DNA of 64,000 nt from Planctomycetota bacterium (lineage in GTDB: Bacteria; Planctomycetota; UBA8742; UBA2392), in NCBI GenBank assembly GCA_020638635.1, contig JACKIE010000009.1, positions 44,357 to 108,356 on the forward strand, read 5' to 3'. Below the pieces are notes generated by a model. The model was not told the DNA's origin. It saw only the letters and a program-made list of their open reading frames with translations, and ran no database searches. Within the stretch, counting starts at the first letter, position 1; each line of letters opens with the position of its first letter. Of the stretch, positions 15,259 to 23,997 are shown in pieces. The position numbers and the translations under genes are program-made.

Positions 15259-16563
15259 ATGACAACTGAAGAAGCAGGCAAAGAACGCCTGCAGAAGATT
15301 CTCGCGCTTGCCGGTTTCGGCTCGCGCCGCGCCTGCGAAGAACTGATCGTCGAAGGCCGCGTCTCCATCAACAACCAGGCAGTCAGCGTGCTCGGCGTCC
15401 GCGCCGACCCCCAGCGCGACGTGATCACCGTTGACGGCGAACGCGTGCACTTGCCGCGCCCCGCCTACTGGATCCTGAATAAGAAGGAAGGTTCCAGCTT
15501 CAACGACGCCGAGGCCGAGCAGGAGCTGCAGGGCCTGGTCGAGGGCGACTTCGGCCGCCTGTTCACGGCCGGGCGCCTCGACCGCCTGGCGCGCGGCCTG
15601 ATGCTGATCACCAACGACGGGCGCGTCGCCAACGTGCTGACCCATCCGCGTTACCGCGTGCCGAAGGTCTACCGCGTGACCGTGAAGGGGACGGTCGACG
15701 TGACGGCCGCGCGGAACATCGAGCGCGCGTTGTTCTATGCCATGAACAACGGGCGCTTTGAGCCGCTCGAGGTGGGGCGCGCGGCGGGCGGCAAGACGCC
15801 GCTGACGCTGACGGTTTACGAGGGCCTGCCGCAGGCCCTGCGCGACATCTGCCTGAAGTTCGGCCACGGCGTGAAGTCGATCGAGCGCGTGCGGCTGGGG
15901 CCCATTGAGCTCGGCAGCGCGCCCGGCGGCGCCCTGCGCAAGCTGCGGGCAGACGAAATCCAGATGGTGCTGAACTACGTGGACGAGGCCGAGAACGGCC
16001 GGGTTGACTACGAGAAGCCGCTGGTGAGCCCGGCGCGCTTCCAGCGCGACGACGAAGCCACCGGATTTCGGCGAAAGAAAACCGGTGCGCGCGGGACCAC
16101 CACTGTCGGTCAGAAGAAGACACGGGCCCGCGTGCAGACGCGCGGCAAGACTTTTGGCCGCGGCGAGCGCGGGGAGCGCAGGCCGGGTGGTCCGCGACGG
16201 GAAGGCGGACCAAAGCGCGAGGGCGGCCCGCGCGGCGAACGCGGCCCCCGTCGTGAAGGCGGAGCGCGCGGCGAACGCGGTCCCCGTCGTGAAGGCGGAC
16301 CGCGCGGCGAGCGTGGACCCCGCCGCGAAGGCGGACCGCGCCGTGAAGGCGGAGCGCGCGGCGAACGCGGACCGCGTCGCGAAGGCGGACCGCGTCGCGA
16401 AGGCGGACCGCGTCGAGAAGGCGGCCCGCGTCGAGAAGGCGGCCCGCGCGGCGAACGTGGACCCCGCCGCGAAGGTGGACCGCGCGGCCCCCGTGGCCCG
16501 CGTCCAGGCGGGCGCGGCCCCCGGCGTGATGGCGGCAGGCCGCCAAGGCGTCGCGAAGACTAG
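15259..16563 (+). CDS. rluB: RluB/RsuA-family pseudouridine synthase with an Arg/Gly-rich repetitive tail
   Basis: 434 residues from the ATG at 15259 (GGGAAAG upstream). Residues 5-60 are an S4 RNA-binding domain (RLQKILALAGFGSRRACEEL). The catalytic domain follows, with the aspartate in GRLDRLARGLMLITND and RVPKVYRVTVKG. It should form pseudouridine in large-subunit 23S rRNA, as RluB does. From about residue 305 the protein ends in more than 100 residues of GPRREGG / GPRGER repeats, encoded by a tandem array at about 16180-16530. Such RGG-type tails bind RNA non-specifically and are not part of the normal family length. It is followed closely by the PDZ gene, which has its own ribosome site. 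Confidence 0.9.
   Translation: MTTEEAGKERLQKILALAGFGSRRACEELIVEGRVSINNQAVSVLGVRADPQRDVITVDGERVHLPRPAYWILNKKEGSSFNDAEAEQELQGLVEGDFGRLFTAGRLDRLARGLMLITNDGRVANVLTHPRYRVPKVYRVTVKGTVDVTAARNIERALFYAMNNGRFEPLEVGRAAGGKTPLTLTVYEGLPQALRDICLKFGHGVKSIERVRLGPIELGSAPGGALRKLRADEIQMVLNYVDEAENGRVDYEKPLVSPARFQRDDEATGFRRKKTGARGTTTVGQKKTRARVQTRGKTFGRGERGERRPGGPRREGGPKREGGPRGERGPRREGGARGERGPRREGGPRGERGPRREGGPRREGGARGERGPRREGGPRREGGPRREGGPRREGGPRGERGPRREGGPRGPRGPRPGGRGPRRDGGRPPRRRED
16180..16530 (+). repeat. Coding tandem repeats for the RG-rich tail
   Basis: Blocks of about 21-24 bases encode GPRREGG and GPRGER units, with synonymous differences and changing order. This points to slippage or unequal exchange under selection for protein content. 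It is in frame throughout. Confidence 0.85.
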
Positions 16564-16596
16564 AGATTCAGAAAAAGCTGACGAATGGAGAGAACC

Positions 16597-18051
16597 ATGA
16601 CCCGCTACCTGATCCCGCTTGTTGCCATCACAGCATTGTGCGCCGGCCTGCTGCACGCCGACGAAAAGGCCGAACAGCTGCGCGCGCTGCACGCCAGGTT
16701 CAGCGACAAGGTCGTGGTGCTGACCTGGACCTCCACCACCTCCGCCATGGGCCAGACCATCGAGAGCACCGGCGCAACCACCGGCCTGCTGGTCGGCAAG
16801 GGCGGCCTGTTCGTGGTCAGCAATCAGCCCCTCAGCAACAACGTGGGCGGCATGGCCAGCATGTTCGGCCGCGGCGAAAGCACCGGCCCCGAAGACTTCA
16901 AGCTGCACACCGCCGACGGCAAGGAGTTTGCCGCCACCGAGGCGCTGATTTCGGATGCGCAGAACCTGCGCTGGTACGGCGCGCAGCTTGGCGAAACCGC
17001 CGGTGTCAGCTTTCCGGAGAAGGCTGAAGTTCCGGCCCTGGGCGAAGAGGTGGTGATCATCGGCGCCCACGACGAAACCCTCAACTACGCGCGCTTCTTC
17101 CGCACCGCCCGCATCAACTGCGTGGTGGAAGACGGCAAGATCTTCGGCCTCGACGGCTCGCTGGGCGACTGCCTGGGTGGCGTGGTGCTGACCCTGGACG
17201 GCAAGCTGCTCGGCATTCTCGGCCAGAAGAAGGGCAAAGAGCAGGCGGCCGGCGGCGGCGGTTTCGGCCGCATACTTGGCGGGCTCAATGACCCCAGCAA
17301 GGCGCTGGGCAACCGCGTGCTGATGACCGCCGGCGTGTTCGGCGAGGAGCTGAAGAAGGCCCAGGAAGCGGTGCTGAAGCCCGACTTCCACAAGGGCGGC
17401 GCCAAGGCTGAGCCGACCACCGAGCCGACCCAGCCCACGGACGCCCCGCTGTTCGAGGGCACCATCGCCAGCGTGAAGTACCGCGACCAGCAGAAAGACC
17501 TGTACGTGCTGATCAACGTGGCGGAGGGCCAGCAAGCGCCCGAGGAAAACGCCAAGGTGCAGATCATGGGCGCCGACGGCAAGCAGGTCGCCGAGCTGGT
17601 GATCACCCGGCGCTACCGCAAGGATCCGCTGGATGAAAAGTCCGCCATTGACCAGGTCGGCGGCTTCATCGCCGACCCCGACAAGAAGCTGAACCTCGAG
17701 AAGGGCATGAAGGTGGTGATCCCGGCCGCGAAGTCTGAGCCCGCGCCGAAGATCGACGGCTTCCGCGGTATCGAGCGTTTCACCAAGATGACCGAGGAAA
17801 CCCTGAAGGACAACTACGGCGGCATCAAGGTCGGCTTCAGCGTCAGCCAGATCCCGCAGAAGGACTCGCCGTGCCGAGCGGCCGGCATCAAGAGCGGTGA
17901 CCTGATCTACAAGGTCGGCGACAAGGAAGTCACGGCCGAGATGACCCTGCAGGACTTCACCAAGCTGCTCAGCGAGCAGAGCGGCGAAGTGAAGCTAAGC
18001 ATTGTCCGCAAGGGCGGCGAGAAGGTGGAGATCACCGTCCCGGCCCAGTAA
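16597..18051 (+). CDS. Secreted PDZ protein with a degenerate trypsin-like domain
   Basis: 484 residues. The ATG at 16597 has GGAGAG before it and gives a signal peptide (MTRYLIPLVAITALCAGLLHA). Residues 25-230 align in pattern with HtrA-type S1C proteases (TGLLVGKGGLFVVSNQ; EVVIIGAHDETLNYARF), but where GNSGG should stand the sequence reads SLGDCLGGVV, and no His/Asp pair is evident, so proteolysis is unlikely. After a linker and a middle beta domain, residues about 395-484 form a PDZ domain (GGIKVGFSVSQI; AAGIKSGDLIYKVGDKEV). A periplasmic binding or chaperone role is inferred. A strong terminator follows. Confidence 0.8.
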   Translation: MTRYLIPLVAITALCAGLLHADEKAEQLRALHARFSDKVVVLTWTSTTSAMGQTIESTGATTGLLVGKGGLFVVSNQPLSNNVGGMASMFGRGESTGPEDFKLHTADGKEFAATEALISDAQNLRWYGAQLGETAGVSFPEKAEVPALGEEVVIIGAHDETLNYARFFRTARINCVVEDGKIFGLDGSLGDCLGGVVLTLDGKLLGILGQKKGKEQAAGGGGFGRILGGLNDPSKALGNRVLMTAGVFGEELKKAQEAVLKPDFHKGGAKAEPTTEPTQPTDAPLFEGTIASVKYRDQQKDLYVLINVAEGQQAPEENAKVQIMGADGKQVAELVITRRYRKDPLDEKSAIDQVGGFIADPDKKLNLEKGMKVVIPAAKSEPAPKIDGFRGIERFTKMTEETLKDNYGGIKVGFSVSQIPQKDSPCRAAGIKSGDLIYKVGDKEVTAEMTLQDFTKLLSEQSGEVKLSIVRKGGEKVEITVPAQ

Positions 18052-18068
18052 GCCAGCAAGACAAACCG

Positions 18069-18100
18069 AACTCCCCGGCAACCTTGCCGGGGAGTTTTCG
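18069..18100 (+). terminator. Rho-independent terminator after the PDZ gene
   Basis: AACTCCCCGGCAA (18069-18081) pairs perfectly with TTGCCGGGGAGTT (18084-18096) around a two-base gap, and TTCG follows. The stem is 13 bp. The next gene's leader begins directly after it. Confidence 0.85.
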
Positions 18101-18135
18101 TTGGTAGGATGGTGTCCCCCGACGAAAGGCTGCCT

Positions 18136-19953
18136 ATGCGTGCTGCTCTGCTTGCGGGTGTCGTGTTGCTCTGCCTGGTTTCGCCGGCCGTGGCCGAAGA
18201 GGCCGCATTGTCGCCCGAGGAATCGGCCTGGCTGAAGGCGCTGGCCGCCGCGGGCTGGAGCGAGCCCGTCGGCGACGACGACGTCAGCGTGTGCGCGCGC
18301 GACTTCGCCCTCAACAGCGCCCAGCTGCCGGGCGTGCTGGCCAAACAGGCCGCGCTGAGCGAAGACCAGCGCGCGACATTGAATGAGCTGATCCGCATCG
18401 AGGTCAAGCAGGCCGGCTGGCTGGACCGCATCGTCGTGGATCCGGGCGTTTACACATTCGGCCTGCAGCAGGGGCTGCGCAACGTGCAACTGGTTGCCCG
18501 CGACGCCACGGGCAACATCCTCGACGTGCGCGGCGCGCGCCTGCGTGAAGCCTCGGATGCCAAACCTGCTGCCCGCATCGAGCCCGACGGCGGCGGCGTG
18601 GTGCTTCGGCTGAGCTGGGGCCAGGCACGCTTCCGCTGGTTCTTCGTCACCCGCAAGGCGCACACCGAGGCCCTGGGCGCCATGACCGAGCGCAAGGCCG
18701 GCAACGTCTCGGTGTTCTCCGACCTGCCCGACGAGGCCGGCGTCCCGCAGGTCGCCGCGCTGCTCGAGAAAGCCGTCAAGGCCAACGAGCCCCTCACCGG
18801 CGGCAGGCTGCCCGAAGGCTTCCATTACGTGCTCTACCTGCACGGCCAGTACGACACCTACAAGGCCATCGACCAGCTGCTCACGGCCGGCAACTTCGCG
18901 CAGAACGGCGCGTTCACGTCCTGGAGCACCGGCCGCAGCTACGTGGTCTGGTACACGCATCACGACGGGCCGTACGCGCTGCCCAGCAGCCTGCTGCAGG
19001 TGATGATCCACGAACTGCACCACCAGTTCATGTACGCGGCCTTCCCGAGTTCGCGCTATGAACCGGACTGGTGGCAGGAAAGCCTGGCCGAGGTCGCCGC
19101 CCAGCAGGGGCTTGAACTCGCGGACAAGCAGGCCGCCGAAAACTACCGCAAGCGCCGCCTGACGGAGCTGGACTTCTTCGGCCGCGCCGGGCGCCTGCCG
19201 CACCCCGAAGACCTGCTCGCCGGCAAGGACGGCGCCAACCTCAGCGCCAACTACACCGCCATGTGGGTGATCGGCCGCGCGCTTGCCGCCCAGTCCGACG
19301 ACCTGCGCGCCATGGTGGCGATGGCCGCCGAGTACGACCTGGGGCGCGACGCCGGCGTAGCGCTGCAGCGCGAACTGGACAAGCGCTACCCGTCGATCGC
19401 GCGCATGTTTGAAACCGCGCGGCGTACGGCCGCGCGCGACGGCGAGTGGTACGTGAAGTGGAACGCCTGCGTGGACGAGCGCGACGGCGCGGTCGAGGTC
19501 AACACCGAGGTGGGGCTGGGTGGCTTCGCCCTGCTGAACCAGCCCGTGCAGGGGAACAGCGTCAGCATGAGCGGCGACTTCCGCTGGGACGACCAGCCGC
19601 TGCCGCAGGTGGACTTCGTGTTCGCCTACGGCCTGGGTCCGCAGTCGGAGCGTTTCCTGAAGCTGGCGCTGCTGCCGGGCAAGGCCGTGCTGTTCGAGTT
19701 CCGGGACGCCGAGTGGAGTACTCTGGGCACCGTGGAGTACGAGACGCCGCTGGCGATCAGCCAGGACGGCAAGCCCTTGTGGCACAGCTTCAGCTTCAGC
19801 TACGACGCCGAAAGCGGCAAGGTGCGCCTCGACACCACCAACGGCCGCTGGGCCGAGTTCAAGCTGGCGGACTACAATCCCTGCAAGGAAACCTGCGCCG
19901 GCATCGGCACTTACAACGGCGTGGTCTGGTTCCGCAATCTGAAAGTGAAGTAG
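18136..19953 (+). CDS. Secreted gluzincin-like metallopeptidase (HELHH) of unknown substrate
   Basis: 605 residues. The ATG at 18136 gives a signal peptide (MRAALLAGVVLLCLVSPAVA). The central part carries MIHELHHQFMYAAFP, an HExxH zinc motif, followed about 20 residues later by WWQESLAEVAAQQGL, which supplies the glutamate of the peptidase-MA/gluzincin pattern (compare DUF1570-type proteins). The last 180 residues look like a concanavalin/LamG-type beta sandwich ending GTYNGVVWFRNLKVK. A periplasmic or extracellular enzyme is likely. It has no obvious partner. Confidence 0.75.
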   Translation: MRAALLAGVVLLCLVSPAVAEEAALSPEESAWLKALAAAGWSEPVGDDDVSVCARDFALNSAQLPGVLAKQAALSEDQRATLNELIRIEVKQAGWLDRIVVDPGVYTFGLQQGLRNVQLVARDATGNILDVRGARLREASDAKPAARIEPDGGGVVLRLSWGQARFRWFFVTRKAHTEALGAMTERKAGNVSVFSDLPDEAGVPQVAALLEKAVKANEPLTGGRLPEGFHYVLYLHGQYDTYKAIDQLLTAGNFAQNGAFTSWSTGRSYVVWYTHHDGPYALPSSLLQVMIHELHHQFMYAAFPSSRYEPDWWQESLAEVAAQQGLELADKQAAENYRKRRLTELDFFGRAGRLPHPEDLLAGKDGANLSANYTAMWVIGRALAAQSDDLRAMVAMAAEYDLGRDAGVALQRELDKRYPSIARMFETARRTAARDGEWYVKWNACVDERDGAVEVNTEVGLGGFALLNQPVQGNSVSMSGDFRWDDQPLPQVDFVFAYGLGPQSERFLKLALLPGKAVLFEFRDAEWSTLGTVEYETPLAISQDGKPLWHSFSFSYDAESGKVRLDTTNGRWAEFKLADYNPCKETCAGIGTYNGVVWFRNLKVK

Positions 19954-20018
19954 AGATTCCCGGATCCAGGTGTTGCGCTTGCCGGTTCTGTGGCGTCTGT
20001 CGGCCGACCATTCGGTAC

Positions 20019-20124
20019 AGAGAGGCCAGAGATCAGAAGTCAGAGGTCAGAGGTCAGAGAGATACGCGCCGGCGGCGCGCTCGGTCTTTTCCCTGGCCTC
20101 TGGCCTCTGACCTCTGGCTTCTGA
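20019..20124. repeat. Inverted word-repeat element (TCAGAGG type)
   Basis: The left arm (20019-20061) is a run of TCAGAGG-like heptamers. The right arm (20092-20124) is the complementary run of CCTCTGA/CCTCTGG words. The loop holds a GC palindrome (CGCGCCGGCGGCGCG). The element separates two converging genes and ends five bases before the next stop codon, so it could terminate transcripts from both sides. A shorter copy with the same words lies at 41982-42054. Confidence 0.75.
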
Positions 20125-20128
20125 ATTC

Positions 20129-21235
20129 CTACCCGAACGGCCAGGGGCGCTGGCCTGCAATGATGGTGATCTCGAACTCGCTGCCGGCGCGGTTGATCGT
20201 GAGCCTTACCTGCTGGCCGGGAATCACGGCGTCCTCGAGCATCAGCACTTCGTGGATGCCGTACAACTCGACGTCATCCACCGCGATGATCACATCACCT
20301 GGCTGCACGCCCGCCATCTGCGCCGGGCCGTTGGGCGCGATCGGCCCGAACACCGCCCTCAGTCGCCCGAAGCCCTGGGGGAAAATCTCCGTGGCCTGCC
20401 GGTAGTCCTGCGCGCCGAACCAGCCGTGGCTGATGGCGCGGCCCTGCAGCAGCGTCTCGGCCTTGGCCTTCAGCAGGTGGGAAGGGATCGCAAACGCCAC
20501 GCCGCTGTCGCCCGGGGTTTCGCGCGTGGTGGTGATCAGCGCGTTCAGGCCCAGCAGCTCGCCGCGCATGTTGAACACGCCGCCGCCGCTGTTGCCCGGG
20601 TTGGTGGGCGCGTCGTGCTGCAGGCTGTCGAGGTAAAGGCGGCCGGTGTCGTCGTTCAGGTAGGTACGATTGACCGCGCTGACCACGCCGCGGCCAACGC
20701 TCGGCTCGCCGCCATAACGCGAAGTCCCGAAGGGGTTGCCAAGGCTCCAGACGAAATCGCCGGGCCTGGGGTCAGTCGCGGCGAATTTTGCCGGCCGCAT
20801 GCGATCGGGGAGTACCGCCTCGGCTTTCAGCAGCGCGAAGTCGGCGATGGGGTCGATCCCCACTACCTCGGCGCGCACGGTGTAGCCGCCGCCAATCAGC
20901 AGAAGAATTCGGTCGGCATCTTCAATCACGTGGTGGGCCGTGAGGATGTGCCCTTGCTCGTCGTAGATCACGCCGGCGCCGAAGGCGTCGCCGGTGCCGC
21001 CGTGCTCCACCACGATCGCCACCACGGAGAGCATGGCCTGCTCAAGCACGTCCGGCGCGGGCGTGGGCTGCTCGCCGGGCACGGGCTCAATCGGCCGCGA
21101 GGTGGCGCAGGCCGAGAGCAGCAGGCAACCCAGGATCAGTAGATTTTGGATTCTGGATTTTGGATTTCGGATTGAACGGACGAACGATTTCCGTTGTTCG
21201 AGGCTACGTTGCCGAGTGAGGGTTTCTGTGCTCAT
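20129..21235 (-). CDS. HtrA/DegP-like trypsin-type serine protease lipoprotein with PDZ domain
   Basis: 368 residues. The start at 21235 overlaps the stop of the upstream hemW gene as ATGA, so the two are translationally coupled. The N-terminus carries a lipobox (LLILGCLLLSAC). The catalytic triad is intact: His in ILTAHHVIED, Asp in IADFALLKAE and Ser in NPGNSGGGV. A PDZ domain follows (about 270-365; AQMAGVQPGDVIIAVDDVEL). It should be an envelope protein-quality-control protease tethered to a membrane. The leader peptide is unusual: residues SIRNPKSRIQN are encoded by a GGATTTT word repeat (21142-21173). The frame stays open to 21658, but that extension lies inside hemW and is not used. 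Confidence 0.9.
   Translation of the reverse strand: MSTETLTRQRSLEQRKSFVRSIRNPKSRIQNLLILGCLLLSACATSRPIEPVPGEQPTPAPDVLEQAMLSVVAIVVEHGGTGDAFGAGVIYDEQGHILTAHHVIEDADRILLLIGGGYTVRAEVVGIDPIADFALLKAEAVLPDRMRPAKFAATDPRPGDFVWSLGNPFGTSRYGGEPSVGRGVVSAVNRTYLNDDTGRLYLDSLQHDAPTNPGNSGGGVFNMRGELLGLNALITTTRETPGDSGVAFAIPSHLLKAKAETLLQGRAISHGWFGAQDYRQATEIFPQGFGRLRAVFGPIAPNGPAQMAGVQPGDVIIAVDDVELYGIHEVLMLEDAVIPGQQVRLTINRAGSEFEITIIAGQRPWPFG
21142..21173. repeat. GGATTTT-type heptamer repeat inside the protease signal region
   Basis: Four to five degenerate copies of a seven-base word (GGATTTT, GGATTCT, GGATTTC). No complementary arm lies nearby. It is in frame and encodes the hydrophilic part before the lipobox of the HtrA-like lipoprotein. 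Confidence 0.7.
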
Positions 21236-22377
21236 ACCGCCGCCTCCAGGCTGGAGGCGAGCTCTACGATCAGGCTGTCCAGCAGCAGCAAGCCTGCGGG
21301 TGTGGCGCGCACGTGGGTGGGGGTCAGCTCCAGCAGGCCGAGGGCGCACAGGCGCGCGGCCGTTTCGCCGCACAGTTGCTGAAAGCTCGCGTCGGCGAAG
21401 CCCTCGAAGCGCGCGAGTTCCACCCCGCGTGTCAGGCGCAGGCCCATCAGCAGCAGGGTTTCCGCGCGGGCCGTCGGGTTCAGCTGTTCGCGCCGCGCGA
21501 CCGGCAGCTTGCCCCCGTCCAGCAGCGCCGCGGTGTAGTACTTGAAGTCGGCGGCGTTGGCGGTGATCTCGCCGCCCAGCATGGCGTGGGCGCCCGCGCC
21601 GACGCCGTGCCAGTCGCCGAGCGTCCAGTAGACCAGGTTGTGGCGGCACTCGGAGCATGGCCTGGCGAAGTTGCTGACCTCGTAGCGCTGCAGGCCGGCC
21701 CGCGCGCAGGTATCGCCCACCAGCTCGAACATCTCGCGCTCCAGCTGTTCGGGGCAGGGTTCGACCTCGCCGTTCAACAGTTGACGCGTCAAGGGCGTGT
21801 CGTCCTCATAGGTCAGGGCGTACAGGCTCAGGTGTTCCGTGCCGTGGTCCAGCGCGCGCTGCAGGTCGTGGCGCAGGTCGTCCAGGGTCTGGCCGGGCAG
21901 GGCGAACATCAGGTCCATGCTGACGCGCTCGATGCCGGCCGCGCGGGCCATCTCGACGGCAGAGGTGGCGGTGCCGGCCTCGTAGGCGCGGCCTAAGGCC
22001 TTGAGAAAACGGGGCTGGAACGACTGCACACCGAAGCTGGCGCGGTTGACGCCCATGGCGGCAAGCGCACTGGCCTTTTCAGGCGTCAGCGTGCCGGGGT
22101 TGATCTCGCAGGTGAACTCGGCAGCACTGACATCCACGCGCGAGCGCAGCACCTCACCCAGGCGCATCAGCTGCCGCGCCTCCAGCCGCGTGGGCGTGCC
22201 GCCGCCCATGAAGATCGTGGCAGGCGAAAAGCCGCCCGGGAAGCGCAGTTGCAGCTCGCGCTGCAGGGCGTCCAGGTAACGGTCAATGTCCGCGGCGGTG
22301 GCCACGCCGCTGTAGAAGTCGCAGTACTCGCACTTGCGCACGCAGAACGGGATATGGATGTACAGCGACGCGGTCAC
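21232..22377 (-). CDS. hemW: Radical SAM heme chaperone HemW
   Basis: 381 residues from the GTG at 22377, which begins at the usual family N-terminus (MTASLYIHIPFC). The radical SAM cluster motif is CVRKCEYC (C12, C16, C19). GGGTPTRLEARQLMRLG and INPGTLTPEKASALAAMG, then VNRASFGVQSF, are typical of HemW/HemN-like proteins, and the C-terminal HemN domain is present (RLTRGVELARFEGF). HemW inserts heme into respiratory proteins and is not the coproporphyrinogen oxidase itself. The start is marked by TATGCT six bases before the GTG, with no Shine-Dalgarno. It is coupled to the HtrA-like gene downstream and divergent from lspA. Confidence 0.92.
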   Translation of the reverse strand: MTASLYIHIPFCVRKCEYCDFYSGVATAADIDRYLDALQRELQLRFPGGFSPATIFMGGGTPTRLEARQLMRLGEVLRSRVDVSAAEFTCEINPGTLTPEKASALAAMGVNRASFGVQSFQPRFLKALGRAYEAGTATSAVEMARAAGIERVSMDLMFALPGQTLDDLRHDLQRALDHGTEHLSLYALTYEDDTPLTRQLLNGEVEPCPEQLEREMFELVGDTCARAGLQRYEVSNFARPCSECRHNLVYWTLGDWHGVGAGAHAMLGGEITANAADFKYYTAALLDGGKLPVARREQLNPTARAETLLLMGLRLTRGVELARFEGFADASFQQLCGETAARLCALGLLELTPTHVRATPAGLLLLDSLIVELASSLEAAV

Positions 22378-22383
22378 CCACCC

Positions 22384-22389
22384 AGCATA
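22384..22389 (-). promoter_or_regulatory. -10-like TATGCT six bases before hemW
   Basis: TATGCT, six bases, then the GTG at 22377, with no ribosome site: leaderless geometry on the minus strand, back to back with the lspA promoter. Confidence 0.4.
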
Positions 22390-22431
22390 GATTGCGCCCC
22401 GCCCGCCGTCGCGGGGCGGCTGCGCCCGGCC

Positions 22432-22460
22432 TTGCCGCGTGGCGCGCCCACCCGTACATT
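22432..22460 (+). promoter_or_regulatory. lspA promoter, leaderless
   Basis: TTGCCG (22432-22437), a spacer of exactly 17 bases and TACATT (22455-22460) form a good sigma-70-type promoter. The lspA ATG is only six bases after the -10, so the transcript should start at or beside the start codon. Confidence 0.55.
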
Positions 22461-22466
22461 CGGGCC

Positions 22467-23090
22467 ATGAGCGAGAAGCAGTCATTCCTGCAGGGCATGT
22501 TCACCCGCAAGGGCCTGTTCTGGATCGTGCTGCTGGCCTCCCTGGTGGCCGACATCGCCACCAAGGCCTGGGCTGATTCGGCCGTGCGTCCCACCGAGCC
22601 CAACGTCACGCCCATCATCGACGGCTTCATCGGCTGGAAGTGGGCCGAAAACCAGGGCGCCGCGTTCAGCATCATGGACGGCCGTCCGCTGCTGCTGGCG
22701 CTGATCGCCTCGGTGGTGCTGCTGGCGGTGTTCGGCTATGTGTACAAGGCCGAGCCGAAGCGGCGCTGGTTCCTGACGGCGCTGGGGCTGGTGGCTTCGG
22801 GCGCGATCGGCAACCTGTACGACCGCCTGCTGCTGGGCCACGTGCGCGACTTCATGTACTTCATGTTCGACCTGCCCTGGCACGGCACGAACATCCTGGG
22901 CTTCGAGATCCCGAAAAAGTATCCGGTCTTCAACGTTGCCGACATCGCCATCATCGCCGGCGTGCTGTTGCTGGTGCTGATGTCGTTCAAGTCCGACAAG
23001 AAGAAGTCGCCCGAGAAGTCCGAGACCAAGCCCGAAGCAAAGGCCGCCGAGCCCGCGCCGCAGCTGCAGGAGTCCGCCCATGGCGCTTGA
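22467..23090 (+). CDS. lspA: Lipoprotein signal peptidase (signal peptidase II)
   Basis: 207 residues, four membrane helices. The start at 22467 follows the TTGCCG/TACATT promoter by six bases. Family motifs: ENQGAAFSI (61-69), GAIGNLYDRLLLGHVRDF (112-129) and VFNVADIAI (154-162). The aspartates D119, D128 and D159 match the conserved acidic positions of this aspartyl protease. The stretch between VRDF and FNVAD is about a dozen residues longer than in well-studied LspA. A charged tail (KSDKKKSPEKSETKPEAKA) is added at the end. It cleaves prolipoproteins after lipid attachment, which fits the many lipoproteins in this window. It overlaps pyrD by 11 bp. Confidence 0.95.
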   Translation: MSEKQSFLQGMFTRKGLFWIVLLASLVADIATKAWADSAVRPTEPNVTPIIDGFIGWKWAENQGAAFSIMDGRPLLLALIASVVLLAVFGYVYKAEPKRRWFLTALGLVASGAIGNLYDRLLLGHVRDFMYFMFDLPWHGTNILGFEIPKKYPVFNVADIAIIAGVLLLVLMSFKSDKKKSPEKSETKPEAKAAEPAPQLQESAHGA

Positions 23091-23997
23091 TTTCAGCGTC
23101 AGGCTTGGCCCCCTCGAGCTTGCCTCGCCGCTCATGACCGCCAGCGGCTGCAGCGGCTACGGCAAAGAACTCGACCGCTACCACGACCTTGCCGTCTACG
23201 GCGCCTTGGTCGGCAAGAGCATCAGCCGCAACCCGCGCCTCGGCAACGACTACCCCCGCACGGCTGAAACCGCGGCCGGCATGATCAACGCAATCGGCCT
23301 GCAGAACGAAGGCTACGAGGCGTTCATCAAGAACACGCTGCCCAAGATGCGCGGCTTCGGGCCCAAGGCAGTGGTGAACGTGGTGGGCCACGATTTCGAC
23401 GAGTACGTCTGGCTGGTCGAGCGCTTCGACGCCGAGGAAGGCATCGCCGCCCTTGAGCTGAACCTGAGCTGCCCCAACGTGAAGGGCGGCATGCGCTTCG
23501 CCAGCGACCCCGGCGAGTGCGAAAAGCTGGTGGCCGCCTGCCGCGCGAAGACGCAACTGCCGCTGATCGCCAAGCTGTCGCCCAACGTGACGGACATTGC
23601 CGAAATCGCCAAGGCCGCTGAGCGCGGCGGAGCGGACATCCTGAGCGCGATCAACACCCTGGTCGGCATGGCCGTCAACTGGAAGCGCCGCGAGCCCCTG
23701 GTTGCCAACTACACCGGCGGCCTGAGCGGCCCGGCGATCAAGCCCGTCGCCCTGCGCTGCGTGTGGCAGGTGGCGAACGCGGTGAAGCTGCCGGTGATCG
23801 CGATCGGCGGTATCAGCAACGCCGATGACGTGCTGGAGTTCATGGTGGCCGGGGCCAGCGCCGTGCAGCTGGGGACGATCCTGTTCGTCGAGCCCGACGC
23901 CGGCCTGACCATCCACAACGGCCTGAAAGAACGCCTGATCGAAGCAGGCGTAAAGCGCATCAGCGAGCTGGTAGGCACGCTCAAACCCCGCGCCTGA
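23080..23997 (+). CDS. pyrD: Dihydroorotate dehydrogenase, class 1B-like catalytic subunit
   Basis: 305 residues. FMN-barrel motifs are ASPLMTASGCSGYG near the start, NAIGLQNEGYEAF, ALELNLSCPNVKGG, PLIAKLSPNVTDI, GGLSGPAIKPVALRCV and VIAIGGISNADDVLEFMVAG with ASAVQLGT. This is the class 1 DHODH signature, closest to PyrDB, which oxidises dihydroorotate to orotate in pyrimidine synthesis and normally works with the electron-transfer subunit PyrK. No pyrK gene lies here. It overlaps the end of lspA, so the two are co-transcribed. Confidence 0.93.
   Translation: MALDFSVRLGPLELASPLMTASGCSGYGKELDRYHDLAVYGALVGKSISRNPRLGNDYPRTAETAAGMINAIGLQNEGYEAFIKNTLPKMRGFGPKAVVNVVGHDFDEYVWLVERFDAEEGIAALELNLSCPNVKGGMRFASDPGECEKLVAACRAKTQLPLIAKLSPNVTDIAEIAKAAERGGADILSAINTLVGMAVNWKRREPLVANYTGGLSGPAIKPVALRCVWQVANAVKLPVIAIGGISNADDVLEFMVAGASAVQLGTILFVEPDAGLTIHNGLKERLIEAGVKRISELVGTLKPRA

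Noticed and set aside
16180..16530. Tandem repeats that could be taken for a CRISPR array
   Set aside because: They are in frame, lack unique spacers of constant length and encode an RG-rich tail. No CRISPR array or cas gene was seen in the window.
15115..17535. Very long open frame (806 codons) on the minus strand
   Set aside because: It lies opposite the rluB-like and PDZ genes, which have motifs, ribosome sites and signal peptides. GC-rich third positions keep the antisense frame open; its translation is low-complexity His/Ala/Arg sequence.
21236..21658. N-terminal extension of the HtrA-like frame
   Set aside because: It runs inside hemW; the start overlapping the hemW stop (ATGA) gives a proper lipoprotein leader.
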